The notes: generated by a model not told the origin, from the sequence alone. Numbered from the stretch's first letter, positions 1 to 7,486 are shown. The stretch: DNA of 17,466 nt from Colimorpha sp045639845 (GCA_045639845.1 JAZUDW010000069.1:1-17466), one strand, 5' to 3'. Numbers and translations are program-made.

Positions 1-16
1 AACAATATAGAAAAAA

Positions 17-47
17 TTTGCTATATTAATAATTATTACTATTTTTG
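17..47 (+). promoter_or_regulatory. Bacteroidota-type sigma-70 promoter of kdd
   Basis: A -33 box TTTG at 17-20 and a -7 box TATTTTTG at 40-47 are separated by exactly 19 bp. This matches the established Bacteroidota consensus TTTG-N19-21-TAnnTTTG. Transcription would start at roughly 52-56, giving an AT-rich leader of about 60 nt before the kdd ATG at 114. The leader has no Shine-Dalgarno sequence and is strongly A-rich, as is usual for well-expressed genes in this phylum. Confidence 0.75.
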
Positions 48-113
48 TATTTCAATTTTGTAAAATCTATTGTAAACAAATAATTAAAAATCAATAATAA
101 AATATTTATTCTT

Positions 114-1187
114 ATGCAGAAAAAAGGTAATAAGTACGGTACTCACCGCGTCATCGAACCTAAGGGCGTTCTTCCCCAGCCAGCTAACAAGCTTGACAAC
201 AATATGGATGAGATCTTCGACAATGAGATCTTGATCGATGTACAGACTTTGAATATTGACTCTGCTTCCTTCACCGATATCCACAACTATGCAAAAGAGC
301 AGGCTGGTGCTGGTGCAAGCGAAGTGAAAATTATGGAAGAGGTTAAGAAAGAGATGCTCCTCAATGTTGAACTCCAGGGTAAACATCGTAACCGTCGTAC
401 CGGTTCTGGTGGTATGCTCCTTGGCAAGGTTGAGAAAATCGGTGATGCTTTGAAAGGCAAAATCGACCTCAAAGAAGGTGACCGCATCGCTACCCTCGTT
501 AGTCTTTCCCTTACTCCTCTTCGTATCGACGAGATTCTTGAGATTCGTCCTGAGATTGATCAGGTTGACATCAAAGGTAAAGCTATCCTCTTCGAGAGTG
601 GTATCTATGCCAAGATTCCTACCGATATGCCCGAGAAACTTGCACTTAGCGCTCTCGATGTTGCTGGTGCTCCTGCTCAGACCGCTAAACTCTGCCAGTA
701 TGGCCAGAATGTAGTGATTATGGGTGCTGGTGGAAAGAGCGGTATGCTCTGCTGCTATGAAGCTAAAAAGCGTGTGGGCGTTACCGGTAAGGTTATCGGT
801 CTCACCAACAGCCAGCGTTCTACCCAGCGTATCAAAGACCTTGGTTTCTGCGATGTTGTAGAGAGCGTAGCTGGAATGACCCCCGTACAGGTTTACGAAC
901 TCATCGAAAAACTCACCGATGGCAAGATGGCTGACGTTACTATCAACTGCGTTAACGTTCCCGATCAGGAAATGACTGCTGTTCTTTGTACCAAAGACGA
1001 TGGTACTGTTTACTTCTTCTCAATGGCAACCAGCTTCACCAAGGCTTCTCTCGGTGCTGAAGGTATCGGCTCTGACGTGAACATGATCATGGGCAACGGT
1101 TACACCAAGGGTCACGCTGAGTTTACTCTCCAGGAGCTCCGTGAGAGTCCCGAACTCCGCAAAATCTTTGAGGAACTTTACGCATAA
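114..1187 (+). CDS. kdd: L-erythro-3,5-diaminohexanoate dehydrogenase
   Basis: Kdd (EC 1.4.1.11) oxidatively deaminates L-erythro-3,5-diaminohexanoate to 5-amino-3-oxohexanoate with NAD(P)+, in the cytoplasmic lysine fermentation pathway. The 357-residue length fits the family. The N-terminus KYGTHRVIEPKGVLPQPA (residues 8-24) is a signature I recognise from clostridial and fusobacterial Kdd. A Rossmann-type GAGGKSG loop lies at 204-210 after the hydrophobic strand NVVIM, consistent with nucleotide binding in an alcohol-dehydrogenase-like fold. The ATG at 114 is the first in frame and sits about 60 nt after the predicted transcription start. kamA, which begins this pathway, lies next downstream on the same strand. 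Arginine codons are almost all CGT/CGC and C/T-ending codons dominate, suggesting very high expression. Confidence 0.93.
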   Translation: MQKKGNKYGTHRVIEPKGVLPQPANKLDNNMDEIFDNEILIDVQTLNIDSASFTDIHNYAKEQAGAGASEVKIMEEVKKEMLLNVELQGKHRNRRTGSGGMLLGKVEKIGDALKGKIDLKEGDRIATLVSLSLTPLRIDEILEIRPEIDQVDIKGKAILFESGIYAKIPTDMPEKLALSALDVAGAPAQTAKLCQYGQNVVIMGAGGKSGMLCCYEAKKRVGVTGKVIGLTNSQRSTQRIKDLGFCDVVESVAGMTPVQVYELIEKLTDGKMADVTINCVNVPDQEMTAVLCTKDDGTVYFFSMATSFTKASLGAEGIGSDVNMIMGNGYTKGHAEFTLQELRESPELRKIFEELYA

Positions 1188-1233
1188 TTACCGTTAGCGT
1201 CGAGGCTGTGTCTTTGTGATGCGGCTTTATACA

Positions 1234-1276
1234 AAATGTAGAGACGGATCCCTATCTTTAGGCTGTCTCTACATTT
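1234..1276 (+). terminator. strong hairpin between kdd and kamA (terminator or mRNA-processing element)
   Basis: The arms AAATGTAGAGAC (1234-1245) and GTCTCTACATTT (1265-1276) are perfectly complementary over 12 bp. The stem continues with a G-T wobble and a G-C pair, a 3-nt bulge (ATC), and an inner CCTA/TAGG stem closed by a TCTT loop. The A-rich 5' flank and T-ending 3' arm make it symmetrical, so it could terminate in either direction. The downstream T run is short. No promoter consensus is visible between it and kamA, so it may be an attenuating or stabilising hairpin within a kdd-kamA transcript rather than a full stop. Confidence 0.6.
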
Positions 1277-1318
1277 CATAATTTATCAGTCAAAGTCACT
1301 TACTTAACTTATTATATA

Positions 1319-2569
1319 ATGCAAGTTAATCGTAGAAAAGAACTGTTCCCCAATGTAACCGATGCAGAGTGGAACGATTGGAAATGGCAAGTGAAACATC
1401 GCGTTGAGACTCTCGAAGAGCTCAATAAGTATTTCAACCTCTCCGAGGCTGAGCAGGATGGCGTTCGTCAGAGTCTGAAGACTCTCCGTATGTCTATTAC
1501 CCCCTACTATTTGAGCCTCATCGACCCCAACGATCCTTATGATCCTATCCGTCGTCAGGCTATTCCTACCGGCCTTGAGACAATCCAGAGTCCTGCCGAT
1601 CTTTTGGATCCTCTACATGAAGACGAAGACTCTCCTGTCCCCGGCCTTACTCATCGTTATCCCGACCGTGTTCTCTTCCTTATCACCGATATGTGCTCTA
1701 TGTATTGCCGTCATTGTACTCGTCGTCGTTTTGCTGGTCAGAAAGATGATGAGTCGCCTAGCGAGCGTATCGAGAAGTGCATCGAATATATTGAGAGAAC
1801 TCCCTCTGTACGCGATGTCCTCCTCTCTGGTGGCGATGCCCTCATGGTAAGCGATGAGAAACTGGAATATATTATCTCTCGTCTCCGTAAAATCGAACAT
1901 GTTGAGATCGTACGTATTGGCAGCCGCACCCCTGTGGTTTGTCCTCAGCGTATCACCGACGACCTCGTAAATATGCTCAAGAAATATCATCCCATTTGGC
2001 TTAATACTCACTTCAATCACCCCAACGAGTTCACCCCAGAATCTCGCGAAGCTCTTGCTCGTTTGGCTAATGCCGGTATTCCTCTCGGCAATCAGACTGT
2101 TTTGCTTCGTGGCGTGAATGACTGTGTTCATGTGATGAAGAACCTGATGCACAATTTGGTGAAAAATCGTGTTCGTCCTTACTATATTTATCAGTGTGAC
2201 CTCTCTATGGGTTTGGAACACTTCCGTACTCCTGTATCCAAAGGTATCGAGATTATCGAAGCTCTTCGTGGACATACCTCTGGTTATGCCGTTCCTACCT
2301 TTGTGGTTGATGCTCCTGGTGGTGGTGGAAAGACTCCTGTTATGCCCAACTATGTGATTTCTCAGAGCCCCAACAAAGTTATTCTTCGAAACTTTGAAGG
2401 TGTTATCACCACCTATACTGAACCTCGTGAATATCATGAGGAATGCCATTGTGAGGCCTGTGAGGCTAAACGTCGCATTGATGAGGGTGTAGCCTCTCTT
2501 TTAGAGACTGATCGCATGGCTCTTGAACCCAGCCATTTGATGCGTCACGAACGCAATAAGAAACACTAA
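1319..2569 (+). CDS. kamA: lysine 2,3-aminomutase (radical SAM, PLP)
   Basis: KamA (EC 5.4.3.2) converts L-lysine to L-beta-lysine, the first step of lysine fermentation. The 416-residue length equals that of clostridial KamA. The radical SAM motif CSMYCRHC has its cysteines at 126, 130 and 133. The PLP-binding lysine lies in PGGGGK at 338. Aspartates 294 (QCDLS) and 331 (VVDAPG) match the lysine-binding aspartates of the Clostridium subterminale enzyme with a one-residue offset. Cys269 and Cys376/378/381 (HEECHCEAC) correspond to that enzyme's intersubunit zinc site. This is therefore a true full-length KamA rather than the shorter EpmB-type or archaeal AblA-like enzyme. It follows kdd by 131 bp across a hairpin, with no evident promoter of its own. 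The canonical downstream partners kamD and kamE are not found after it. Confidence 0.96.
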   Translation: MQVNRRKELFPNVTDAEWNDWKWQVKHRVETLEELNKYFNLSEAEQDGVRQSLKTLRMSITPYYLSLIDPNDPYDPIRRQAIPTGLETIQSPADLLDPLHEDEDSPVPGLTHRYPDRVLFLITDMCSMYCRHCTRRRFAGQKDDESPSERIEKCIEYIERTPSVRDVLLSGGDALMVSDEKLEYIISRLRKIEHVEIVRIGSRTPVVCPQRITDDLVNMLKKYHPIWLNTHFNHPNEFTPESREALARLANAGIPLGNQTVLLRGVNDCVHVMKNLMHNLVKNRVRPYYIYQCDLSMGLEHFRTPVSKGIEIIEALRGHTSGYAVPTFVVDAPGGGGKTPVMPNYVISQSPNKVILRNFEGVITTYTEPREYHEECHCEACEAKRRIDEGVASLLETDRMALEPSHLMRHERNKKH

Positions 2570-2584
2570 TCACCCTTTAGAATA

Positions 2585-2634
2585 AAGAGGAGCTGATAAA
2601 CTATATGTTTGTTGCTCCTCTTCTTCCTCTTTTT
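2585..2634 (+). terminator. intrinsic terminator after kamA
   Basis: The arms AAGAGGAGC (2585-2593) and GCTCCTCTT (2614-2622) pair perfectly. An inner ATAAAC/GTTTGT stem (one T-G wobble) closes a small loop. A pyrimidine tract ending in TTTTT (2630-2634) follows. It lies 16 bp after the kamA stop codon and 24 bp before the next ORF, so it probably ends the kdd-kamA transcript. Confidence 0.75.
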
Positions 2635-2657
2635 GAACCTTGTCCTAAGCATAAAAA

Positions 2658-3155
2658 ATGGCCGTTATGAATAGGTTTCTGCTCCCATTGTTTCTTTTGA
2701 TCTCCAGCACGCTTATGGCACAGGAGATATATCCTTTTTATTATCCTTGCCGATGCGAGACCGGAGAATGGGGCTATGTAGATAAAAACAATGAGTGGGC
2801 AATCCGTCCGCAATATACAGCCTTGATGTATGAGACCAATGGGGGGATGTATCCTGTTTCTATCAATGGGAAATGGGGGTTTGTTGGTGTAAGTGGAGAA
2901 CATCTTACCGACATTGTCTATGATGCAGTGGTTTGTGAGATAGACTATCGCAAAAATCACTATCCGGTTAATTTCGCTGCCGTTCGCCGCAAAGGTAAAT
3001 GGGCTTTTATTAATGTGCAAGGTCTTCTTGTTACTGAATTTAAATACGACGAAGTTCTGATTCTCAATGGGAAATATATGATACGTATACGTGACAAGAA
3101 TGGAAAGATGAAAACTGGTTATCTCGACAAAGAAGGCCACGAAGTTTGGAATTGA
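2658..3155 (+). CDS. secreted WG-repeat protein
   Basis: This is a 165-residue protein with an N-terminal signal peptide. A hydrophobic stretch (LLPLFLLISSTLMA) ends around residue 21, probably cleaved before QE, so the product is likely periplasmic or surface-exposed. The mature part consists of WG (KWG) repeats: GEWGY at 36-40, GKWGF at 71-75, GKWAF at 113-117, and a degenerate last unit GYLDKEG at 154-160. Each is followed by a D/N-x-x-G turn and a hydrophobic-x-x-x-Y/F-D strand. WG repeats are thought to form a beta-propeller-like or solenoid binding fold, and no enzymatic function is known for them. The ATG at 2667 (MNRFLL) is an equally plausible start. It lies behind the kamA terminator and 85 bp before porQ on the same strand. 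The specific role is unknown. Confidence 0.75.
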   Translation: MAVMNRFLLPLFLLISSTLMAQEIYPFYYPCRCETGEWGYVDKNNEWAIRPQYTALMYETNGGMYPVSINGKWGFVGVSGEHLTDIVYDAVVCEIDYRKNHYPVNFAAVRRKGKWAFINVQGLLVTEFKYDEVLILNGKYMIRIRDKNGKMKTGYLDKEGHEVWN

Positions 3156-3240
3156 TGTTGCCAAGTGAAGCTTGAAAAATCAATAGTTATTAGATCAGTT
3201 ATTTCTTATCGAAAACAATACAACAACTTCGTTGCTGCAA

Positions 3241-4284
3241 ATGAAACACTTCCTATTGTTATGGTTTATTTTCATGCTGACCTTGATGGATTCAGTGGTA
3301 CATCTCCAGGCACAGAATGCTGGAACCAATACGCTTCAGGTACTTGACCTCACCTCATCTTCTCGTGCGGCATCTATGGGAATGGACTATTTGTCGCTTT
3401 ACACTAACGATATCAATCTTGCTATCGACAACCCTTCGCTCATGGGAGACTATGTGAATAGTCGATTAACTCTTAATTATACAAATCTTTTTGCCGGAGC
3501 CAGTTTCGGATCTATCGCCTATGGACATCATTTTGAGAAACTACCAGGCAACTTTGTTTTCTCAATGAGATTCAATAGTTATGGAATGTTCGACTGTTAC
3601 GATGAGGCTGAAATAGCTCATGGCCGTTTCGATGTAGGGGACTATCTGTTAGGTGTCGGATATGGGCTTAACATTGATTCTCTCTTTTCAGTAGGAGTGA
3701 ACCTTAAACCTCTTCTCTCACAGTATGAGTCCTATACTTCATTCTCTGTTGCGGTAGATATATGTGGATCATTCGTCTCTTCAGATCGACAGTTCTCTGC
3801 TACATTAATGGCGCGAAACGTTGGCAATCAGCTTGCTACCATTAATGGCATAGTAGAGCGGCTCCCGTTCGAGATCTCCCTAGCACTTTCGTACCAACTT
3901 GCCAACGCTCCTTTTCGAATTTACGGACAGTTTGCCGAACTTCAGCAATGGGACCTTCGTTACAATGACCCGTTCAATCCTACATGGGTTTATGATCCTT
4001 ATGAAGGTACCTATATTCGAGAGTCGCTGCCTCACAGACTTTTTGATCAAACCTTTCGCCATGTTAATTTTGGAGTGGAATTTTCAATGCATCAGGTTTT
4101 TTATCTTCGTGCTGGTTACAACTATCGCCAAGCCAAAGAAATGGTTGGAAGCAACAACCTTAATTTCAGTGGGTTCTCCTTTGGCGTAGGCCTCCATCGC
4201 AAACGTTTCATCTTTGATTATGCTCATCGTACATACCATTTGGGCCAAGGTCTCAACTATATATCTCTCACGTTTAAGATATAA
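3241..4284 (+). CDS. porQ: type IX secretion system outer-membrane protein PorQ
   Basis: PorQ is an outer-membrane beta-barrel of the type IX secretion system. In Porphyromonas gingivalis it works with PorU, PorV and PorZ in the complex that attaches cargo at the cell surface. The product is 347 residues, close to that family's length. I chose the ATG at 3241 (MKHFLLLWFIF) over an in-frame TTG nine bases upstream because it leads directly into a signal peptide of about 25 residues ending LQAQ. The mature start (NAGTNTLQVLDLTSSSRAASMG) has the LxLxxSARxAAMG-like pattern shared by PorQ and PorV. Alternating aromatic/glycine strands run to a terminal YISLTFKI strand, as expected for a barrel. 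No T9SS cargo with an obvious C-terminal sorting domain is encoded in the window. Confidence 0.83.
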   Translation: MKHFLLLWFIFMLTLMDSVVHLQAQNAGTNTLQVLDLTSSSRAASMGMDYLSLYTNDINLAIDNPSLMGDYVNSRLTLNYTNLFAGASFGSIAYGHHFEKLPGNFVFSMRFNSYGMFDCYDEAEIAHGRFDVGDYLLGVGYGLNIDSLFSVGVNLKPLLSQYESYTSFSVAVDICGSFVSSDRQFSATLMARNVGNQLATINGIVERLPFEISLALSYQLANAPFRIYGQFAELQQWDLRYNDPFNPTWVYDPYEGTYIRESLPHRLFDQTFRHVNFGVEFSMHQVFYLRAGYNYRQAKEMVGSNNLNFSGFSFGVGLHRKRFIFDYAHRTYHLGQGLNYISLTFKI

Positions 4285-4293
4285 ATCTCAAGT

Positions 4294-4333
4294 TTAATTG
4301 CTTACCAATTGTAACCTATGTTGGGGCAATTAA
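4294..4333 (+). terminator. hairpin downstream of porQ
   Basis: The arms TTAATTGC (4294-4301) and GCAATTAA (4326-4333) are perfectly complementary. An inner CCAA/TTGG pairing is also possible. The structure begins 10 bp after the porQ stop codon. The 3' flank is only moderately T-rich (TTTCCTTTTG), so termination is plausible but not certain. Confidence 0.45.
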
Positions 4334-4380
4334 GATGATTTCCTTTTGATAATTATTGTCTTATTATTTAGATTATTTCA

Positions 4381-5349
4381 ATGCTGCGCCTTGTTATAAG
4401 CCATCAAACCAATCCCCACTTGAATGTGGCTGTGGAAAATTATCTTCTCTCTCAAAATGAAACGGATACTATTACGATGTATCTTTGGAAGAATCATCGT
4501 ACAGTAGTGGTGGGACAAAATCAAAATCCCTTTGCTGAATGTAATGTGGATTTGTTGGAGGAGGAAGGCGGATATCTGATGCGACGTCGAACTGGAGGTG
4601 GTGCTGTATTTCACGACGATGGCAACATCAATTTTTCGTTCATTGTACCCAAAGCTCTCTACGATCTGTCACGTCAGTTTGAAGTGATACAACGTGCAGT
4701 GATCTCCTATGGCTTAGAGACATCATTAAGCGGGCGAAACGATGTGTTGTGTCAGGGACGCAAGTTCTCAGGTAATGCCTTTTCCAGAGGTCGTTTTCAG
4801 TATTTGCACCATGGAACTATTCTGATCAAAGGTAATATAGAAGATATGCATCGTTATCTACGCCCCAAGCCTGCCAAACTGCAGAAGCATGGGGTGCAGT
4901 CTGTGCATAGTAGAGTAGTTAATCTTTCGGAATTAGCACCTGTGTCGTCGGAAAATATTGTTCCCCGACTTATTGCATCTTTTGAGCAGGTGTATGGAGA
5001 GACTGCAGTAGAGGTTCCGTTTGATACTATTGCTCAGAAGTCCGAAGTGCAGGATTTATTTACAGAGTTTGCTAGTGATGAGTGGCGTTTTGGTTCTTGG
5101 CGGCAGTTCCAAGCTCAACAATCTGCTCAGTTTGATTGGGGTGGGGTGGATCTTTCGCTTTCTATTGATGAGAGCAAACAGCGAATTGTATTTGTCGAGA
5201 TGGCTACAGATAGTCTAAGTCTTTCGATCTCAGATATATTGAAAAATATCTTAATAGGTGCCTCAAATGTAGTACCTCCTACCATCCCTTCAACGTTGGC
5301 AGACGAGGAACGGAAGATGGTAGAAGATGTGTTCTCTATGATCTATTAG
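4381..5349 (+). CDS. lplA: lipoate-protein ligase A
   Basis: LplA activates lipoate with ATP and transfers it to a lysine on the lipoyl domains of 2-oxoacid dehydrogenases or the glycine-cleavage H protein, so exogenous lipoate can be scavenged. The 322-residue length fits the family. The lipoate-binding motif RRRTGGGAVFHD is at 68-79. The catalytic-lysine motif GRKFSGNAF is at 126-134 (Lys128). HHGTIL at 143-148 matches the conserved strand of the ligase domain (BPL/LplA fold). A C-terminal accessory domain follows from about residue 225. The ATG at 4381 opens directly into the first conserved strand. The gene converges on ispE across a 53-bp spacer. No clear promoter is visible upstream, so it could be read from the porQ transcript if the intervening hairpin is leaky. 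Confidence 0.92.
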   Translation: MLRLVISHQTNPHLNVAVENYLLSQNETDTITMYLWKNHRTVVVGQNQNPFAECNVDLLEEEGGYLMRRRTGGGAVFHDDGNINFSFIVPKALYDLSRQFEVIQRAVISYGLETSLSGRNDVLCQGRKFSGNAFSRGRFQYLHHGTILIKGNIEDMHRYLRPKPAKLQKHGVQSVHSRVVNLSELAPVSSENIVPRLIASFEQVYGETAVEVPFDTIAQKSEVQDLFTEFASDEWRFGSWRQFQAQQSAQFDWGGVDLSLSIDESKQRIVFVEMATDSLSLSISDILKNILIGASNVVPPTIPSTLADEERKMVEDVFSMIY

Positions 5350-5383
5350 TATTATTTTCGCATATTCCATGCATTGATAAGTA

Positions 5384-5404
5384 AATCGACCATTGGGGCC
5401 GATT
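5384..5404. terminator. bidirectional hairpin between convergent lplA and ispE
   Basis: AATCGACC (5384-5391) pairs with GGCCGATT (5397-5404) around a 5-nt loop, with one A-C mismatch. It sits between two convergent genes and touches the ispE stop codon (5403-5405). It could serve both strands, although neither side carries a long T tract. Confidence 0.4.
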
Positions 5405-6212
5405 ATACCATAAGTTGCTCGGATTCAGGAATATCGTCCAAATCTATTTCAGTTTGGGTAGGAAAGATTCCGAAAACAGTAGCTCCACTGCCAGACATAG
5501 ATGCATATAAGGCTCCTTTTTGATAAAGATAATCTTTCAAGAAAGAGATTCTTGGATGCAAAGGGAATACTGTGGCTTCAAAATCATTCACTATTTGTTG
5601 TTTCCATTGTTCGATGGGGCATTGGATAGCTTGTTTCAAGTCGGGTCGATTGACTGAATTGGGAACGATGCCACCGTATGCTTCTTTGGTTGATACTGCA
5701 TCAGAAGGTTTTAGAAGTACCAATTTGTATGTGTTTAAAGAGAATGTAACGGGCTCCAGTCTATCACCAATACCTGTTGCATATGCAGCTTTGTTGCGTA
5801 CAAAGAACGGACAGTCGGCACCCAACATTCCTGCATACTTTTCTAGTTGTTCAATAGTAAGATTGAGATTGAAAAGCTTGTTGAGCATCGTAAGGCAAAA
5901 AGCTGCGTCACTCGAACCACCACCTAACCCTGCACCAAAGGGAATCTTTTTGTTGAGGCGCATAGATACGTTACCGACTTCGGGGTGTGTGTTTTTTAGT
6001 AAGCGATATGCTTTTACACAGAGATTGTCCTCCGGACGATTATCAAGCGTGAGGCCATCTTGGATGAAATTGAACTCTGAGGCAGGTGTGATTTCTAATT
6101 CGTCCGACAGAGGGATTGGTACGAAAACAGTCTCAATGTTATGGTAGCCATTGGGCATACGTTCAACGACGTGTAGTCCGAGGTTTATTTTGCAGTTAGG
6201 GTGTGTAATCAT
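5403..6212 (-). CDS. ispE: 4-diphosphocytidyl-2-C-methyl-D-erythritol kinase
   Basis: IspE (EC 2.7.1.148) phosphorylates CDP-methylerythritol at the 2-hydroxyl with ATP, in the MEP pathway of isoprenoid precursor synthesis. The product is a 269-residue GHMP-superfamily kinase. The N-terminal PNCKINLGL carries the conserved Lys8. The glycine-rich ATP-binding loop PFGAGLGGGSSDAA is at 91-104. GADCPFF includes the catalytic Asp133. The C-terminal GHMP motif GSGATVFGIF is at 241-250. All expected motifs are intact. The ATG at 6210-6212 starts four residues before the conserved N-terminal strand region. The upstream spacer to phoH is 329 bp, so the two - strand genes are probably transcribed separately. 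I could not find a TAnnTTTG box for ispE. Confidence 0.95.
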   Translation of the reverse strand: MITHPNCKINLGLHVVERMPNGYHNIETVFVPIPLSDELEITPASEFNFIQDGLTLDNRPEDNLCVKAYRLLKNTHPEVGNVSMRLNKKIPFGAGLGGGSSDAAFCLTMLNKLFNLNLTIEQLEKYAGMLGADCPFFVRNKAAYATGIGDRLEPVTFSLNTYKLVLLKPSDAVSTKEAYGGIVPNSVNRPDLKQAIQCPIEQWKQQIVNDFEATVFPLHPRISFLKDYLYQKGALYASMSGSGATVFGIFPTQTEIDLDDIPESEQLMV

Positions 6213-6541
6213 GTATGAAATAATGTAATTGAGTGTGCTAGCGTTCGAACAGGTGTAGTTGGGTATTTGTGGGGGTATGCAACGATCAATAATTTGTCAG
6301 TGATGATGAAATAATAAGTTGGTACGATTTTGCTTAAGATTGTTGAGATCTTTTGGAGTTGAGACGAGTGTGTATGGGGACTATATTGATGAGAACGAAA
6401 ATGTTCGGCGACCCTTTGAACATTTTGCATGCAAGACCCCACTTACAGAGTAGCAAAATGGTCGATATAGCCAACAAGGTGAAGTAAAAGCGTATTAAGT
6501 TGTCATACTATTTTGTCCCAAGTTGATTTTTTCATCAGCAC
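6213..6541. other. 329-bp intergenic spacer between ispE and phoH
   Basis: This gap lies upstream of ispE and downstream of phoH, both on the - strand. Its right-hand 120 bp are repeat copy 1, described separately. The left part (6213-6420) holds no credible gene: the only long reading frame (6209-6442, - strand) has no recognisable motif and overlaps the repeat. I found no tRNA-like cloverleaf, no CAAAnnTA (reverse -7) box and no strong hairpin in it. Confidence 0.5.
6421..6540 (+). repeat. structured intergenic repeat, copy 1
   Basis: This segment resembles 11816-11936. About 48 of the first 60 bases match by eye without gaps. A looser match with small gaps continues to the end, for example GTCCCAAGTT against GTCTCAAGTT. 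Outer arms CATTTTGC (6421-6428) and GCAAAATG (6453-6460) pair perfectly. The inner arms around a CCCC loop are degenerate, with 5 of 8 pairs. It ends next to the phoH stop codon (6542-6544 on this strand). Both copies have the same orientation although their flanking genes do not, which argues against a simple transcript terminator. Confidence 0.6.
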
Positions 6542-7486
6542 TTAATCACCATAAGCTTCTATGATTTTTGTGACGAGCTTGTGGCGAATGACGTCGCTAT
6601 GATTTAGTTGTATCACGGAAATCCCTTCGATATTGCTCAGTAGTTCTGTGGCTTGCACTAATCCAGAGTGCTGGTGGCGTGGAAGGTCTATTTGGGTGAC
6701 GTCGCCTGTGATGACAAATTTTGCGTTGCGCCCCATGCGGGTTAGAAACATCTTCAGCTGAGAGGATGTGGCGTTTTGTGCTTCGTCGAGTATGACGAAA
6801 GCGTTGTCTAGAGTACGGCCTCGCATAAAGGCGAGAGGGGCTATCTCAATAGTGCTGTCTTCAAAATATGATTGTAGTTTCTGCTGTGGCAGCATGTCGC
6901 GTAAGGCATCGTATAAGGGTTGAAGATAGGGGTCAAGTTTGTCGCGTAGGTCACCGGGGAGGAATCCGAGACTTTCTCCTGCTTCTACTGCTGGACGTGT
7001 GAGTATAATACGACGAACTTCTTTGTTTTTTAGAGCGCGGACGGCCAAAGCTACAGCCGTGTATGTTTTGCCGGTACCCGCAGGTCCTATGGCAAACACC
7101 ATATCGTTTTGCTTAATAGCCTTCACTAAAATGCGCTGGTTGGGAGTCCTGGCTTTGACAAGGATACCGTTGCGTCCATGTACGAGAATCTCATCGTTGG
7201 TTTCGGCTTCAGGACTCGAACCACCGCTTTCCATGATCTGCATGATTGCATTCTCATTGAGATGACCAGTGCGCTCATAGTAACTGAGCATTGAAGAAAA
7301 TTTTTGGTCGAAGAAATCGATGTCTTCCTGTGCACCGATGGCTTTGAGCATCTCACCTCGCGCTATCAGTTTCAATTTTGGAAAGAGTATGCGTACGAAG
7401 TCCAACGTCTTTTCGTTGTTGCCCCAGAAATGGTTGAAGTCGATATCCTCGAGAGAAAAGAGTTTCTCTAATGGTTTTTCCTCCAT
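6542..7486 (-). CDS. phoH: PhoH family ATPase
   Basis: This is a 314-residue cytoplasmic P-loop ATPase of the PhoH/PhoL (YbeZ) family. Members are superfamily-1-helicase-like NTPases associated with RNA metabolism, and in many bacteria with YbeY and ribosome maturation. Walker A is GPAGTGKT at 134-141 and Walker B VILDEAQN at 231-238. The family motif TRPAVEAGESLGFLPGDL spans 163-180, and the sensor-like ITGDVTQIDLPR follows at 259-270. An N-terminal segment of about 110 residues precedes the ATPase core, as in full-length PhoH-like proteins. The ATG at 7484-7486 is the first in frame after a plausible promoter. It is transcribed divergently from the ROK kinase gene. YbeY is not encoded in the window. 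Confidence 0.93.
   Translation of the reverse strand: MEEKPLEKLFSLEDIDFNHFWGNNEKTLDFVRILFPKLKLIARGEMLKAIGAQEDIDFFDQKFSSMLSYYERTGHLNENAIMQIMESGGSSPEAETNDEILVHGRNGILVKARTPNQRILVKAIKQNDMVFAIGPAGTGKTYTAVALAVRALKNKEVRRIILTRPAVEAGESLGFLPGDLRDKLDPYLQPLYDALRDMLPQQKLQSYFEDSTIEIAPLAFMRGRTLDNAFVILDEAQNATSSQLKMFLTRMGRNAKFVITGDVTQIDLPRHQHSGLVQATELLSNIEGISVIQLNHSDVIRHKLVTKIIEAYGD

Noticed and set aside
1613..2449. 278-codon open frame on the - strand opposite kamA
   Set aside because: It is fully antisense to a gene with every catalytic motif intact. Its translation shows no domain and follows from the biased codon use of kamA.
3232..3240. TTG start for porQ
   Set aside because: The ATG at 3241 begins a standard signal peptide. 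The TTG adds only MLQ and has no supporting signal.
3165..3347. 60-codon frame between the WG-repeat and porQ genes
   Set aside because: Its second half overlaps the porQ signal peptide in another frame, and it has no motif or signal peptide.
6209..6442. 77-codon - strand frame in the ispE-phoH spacer
   Set aside because: It overlaps the ispE start and the structured repeat and has no family resemblance. Composition does not suggest coding.
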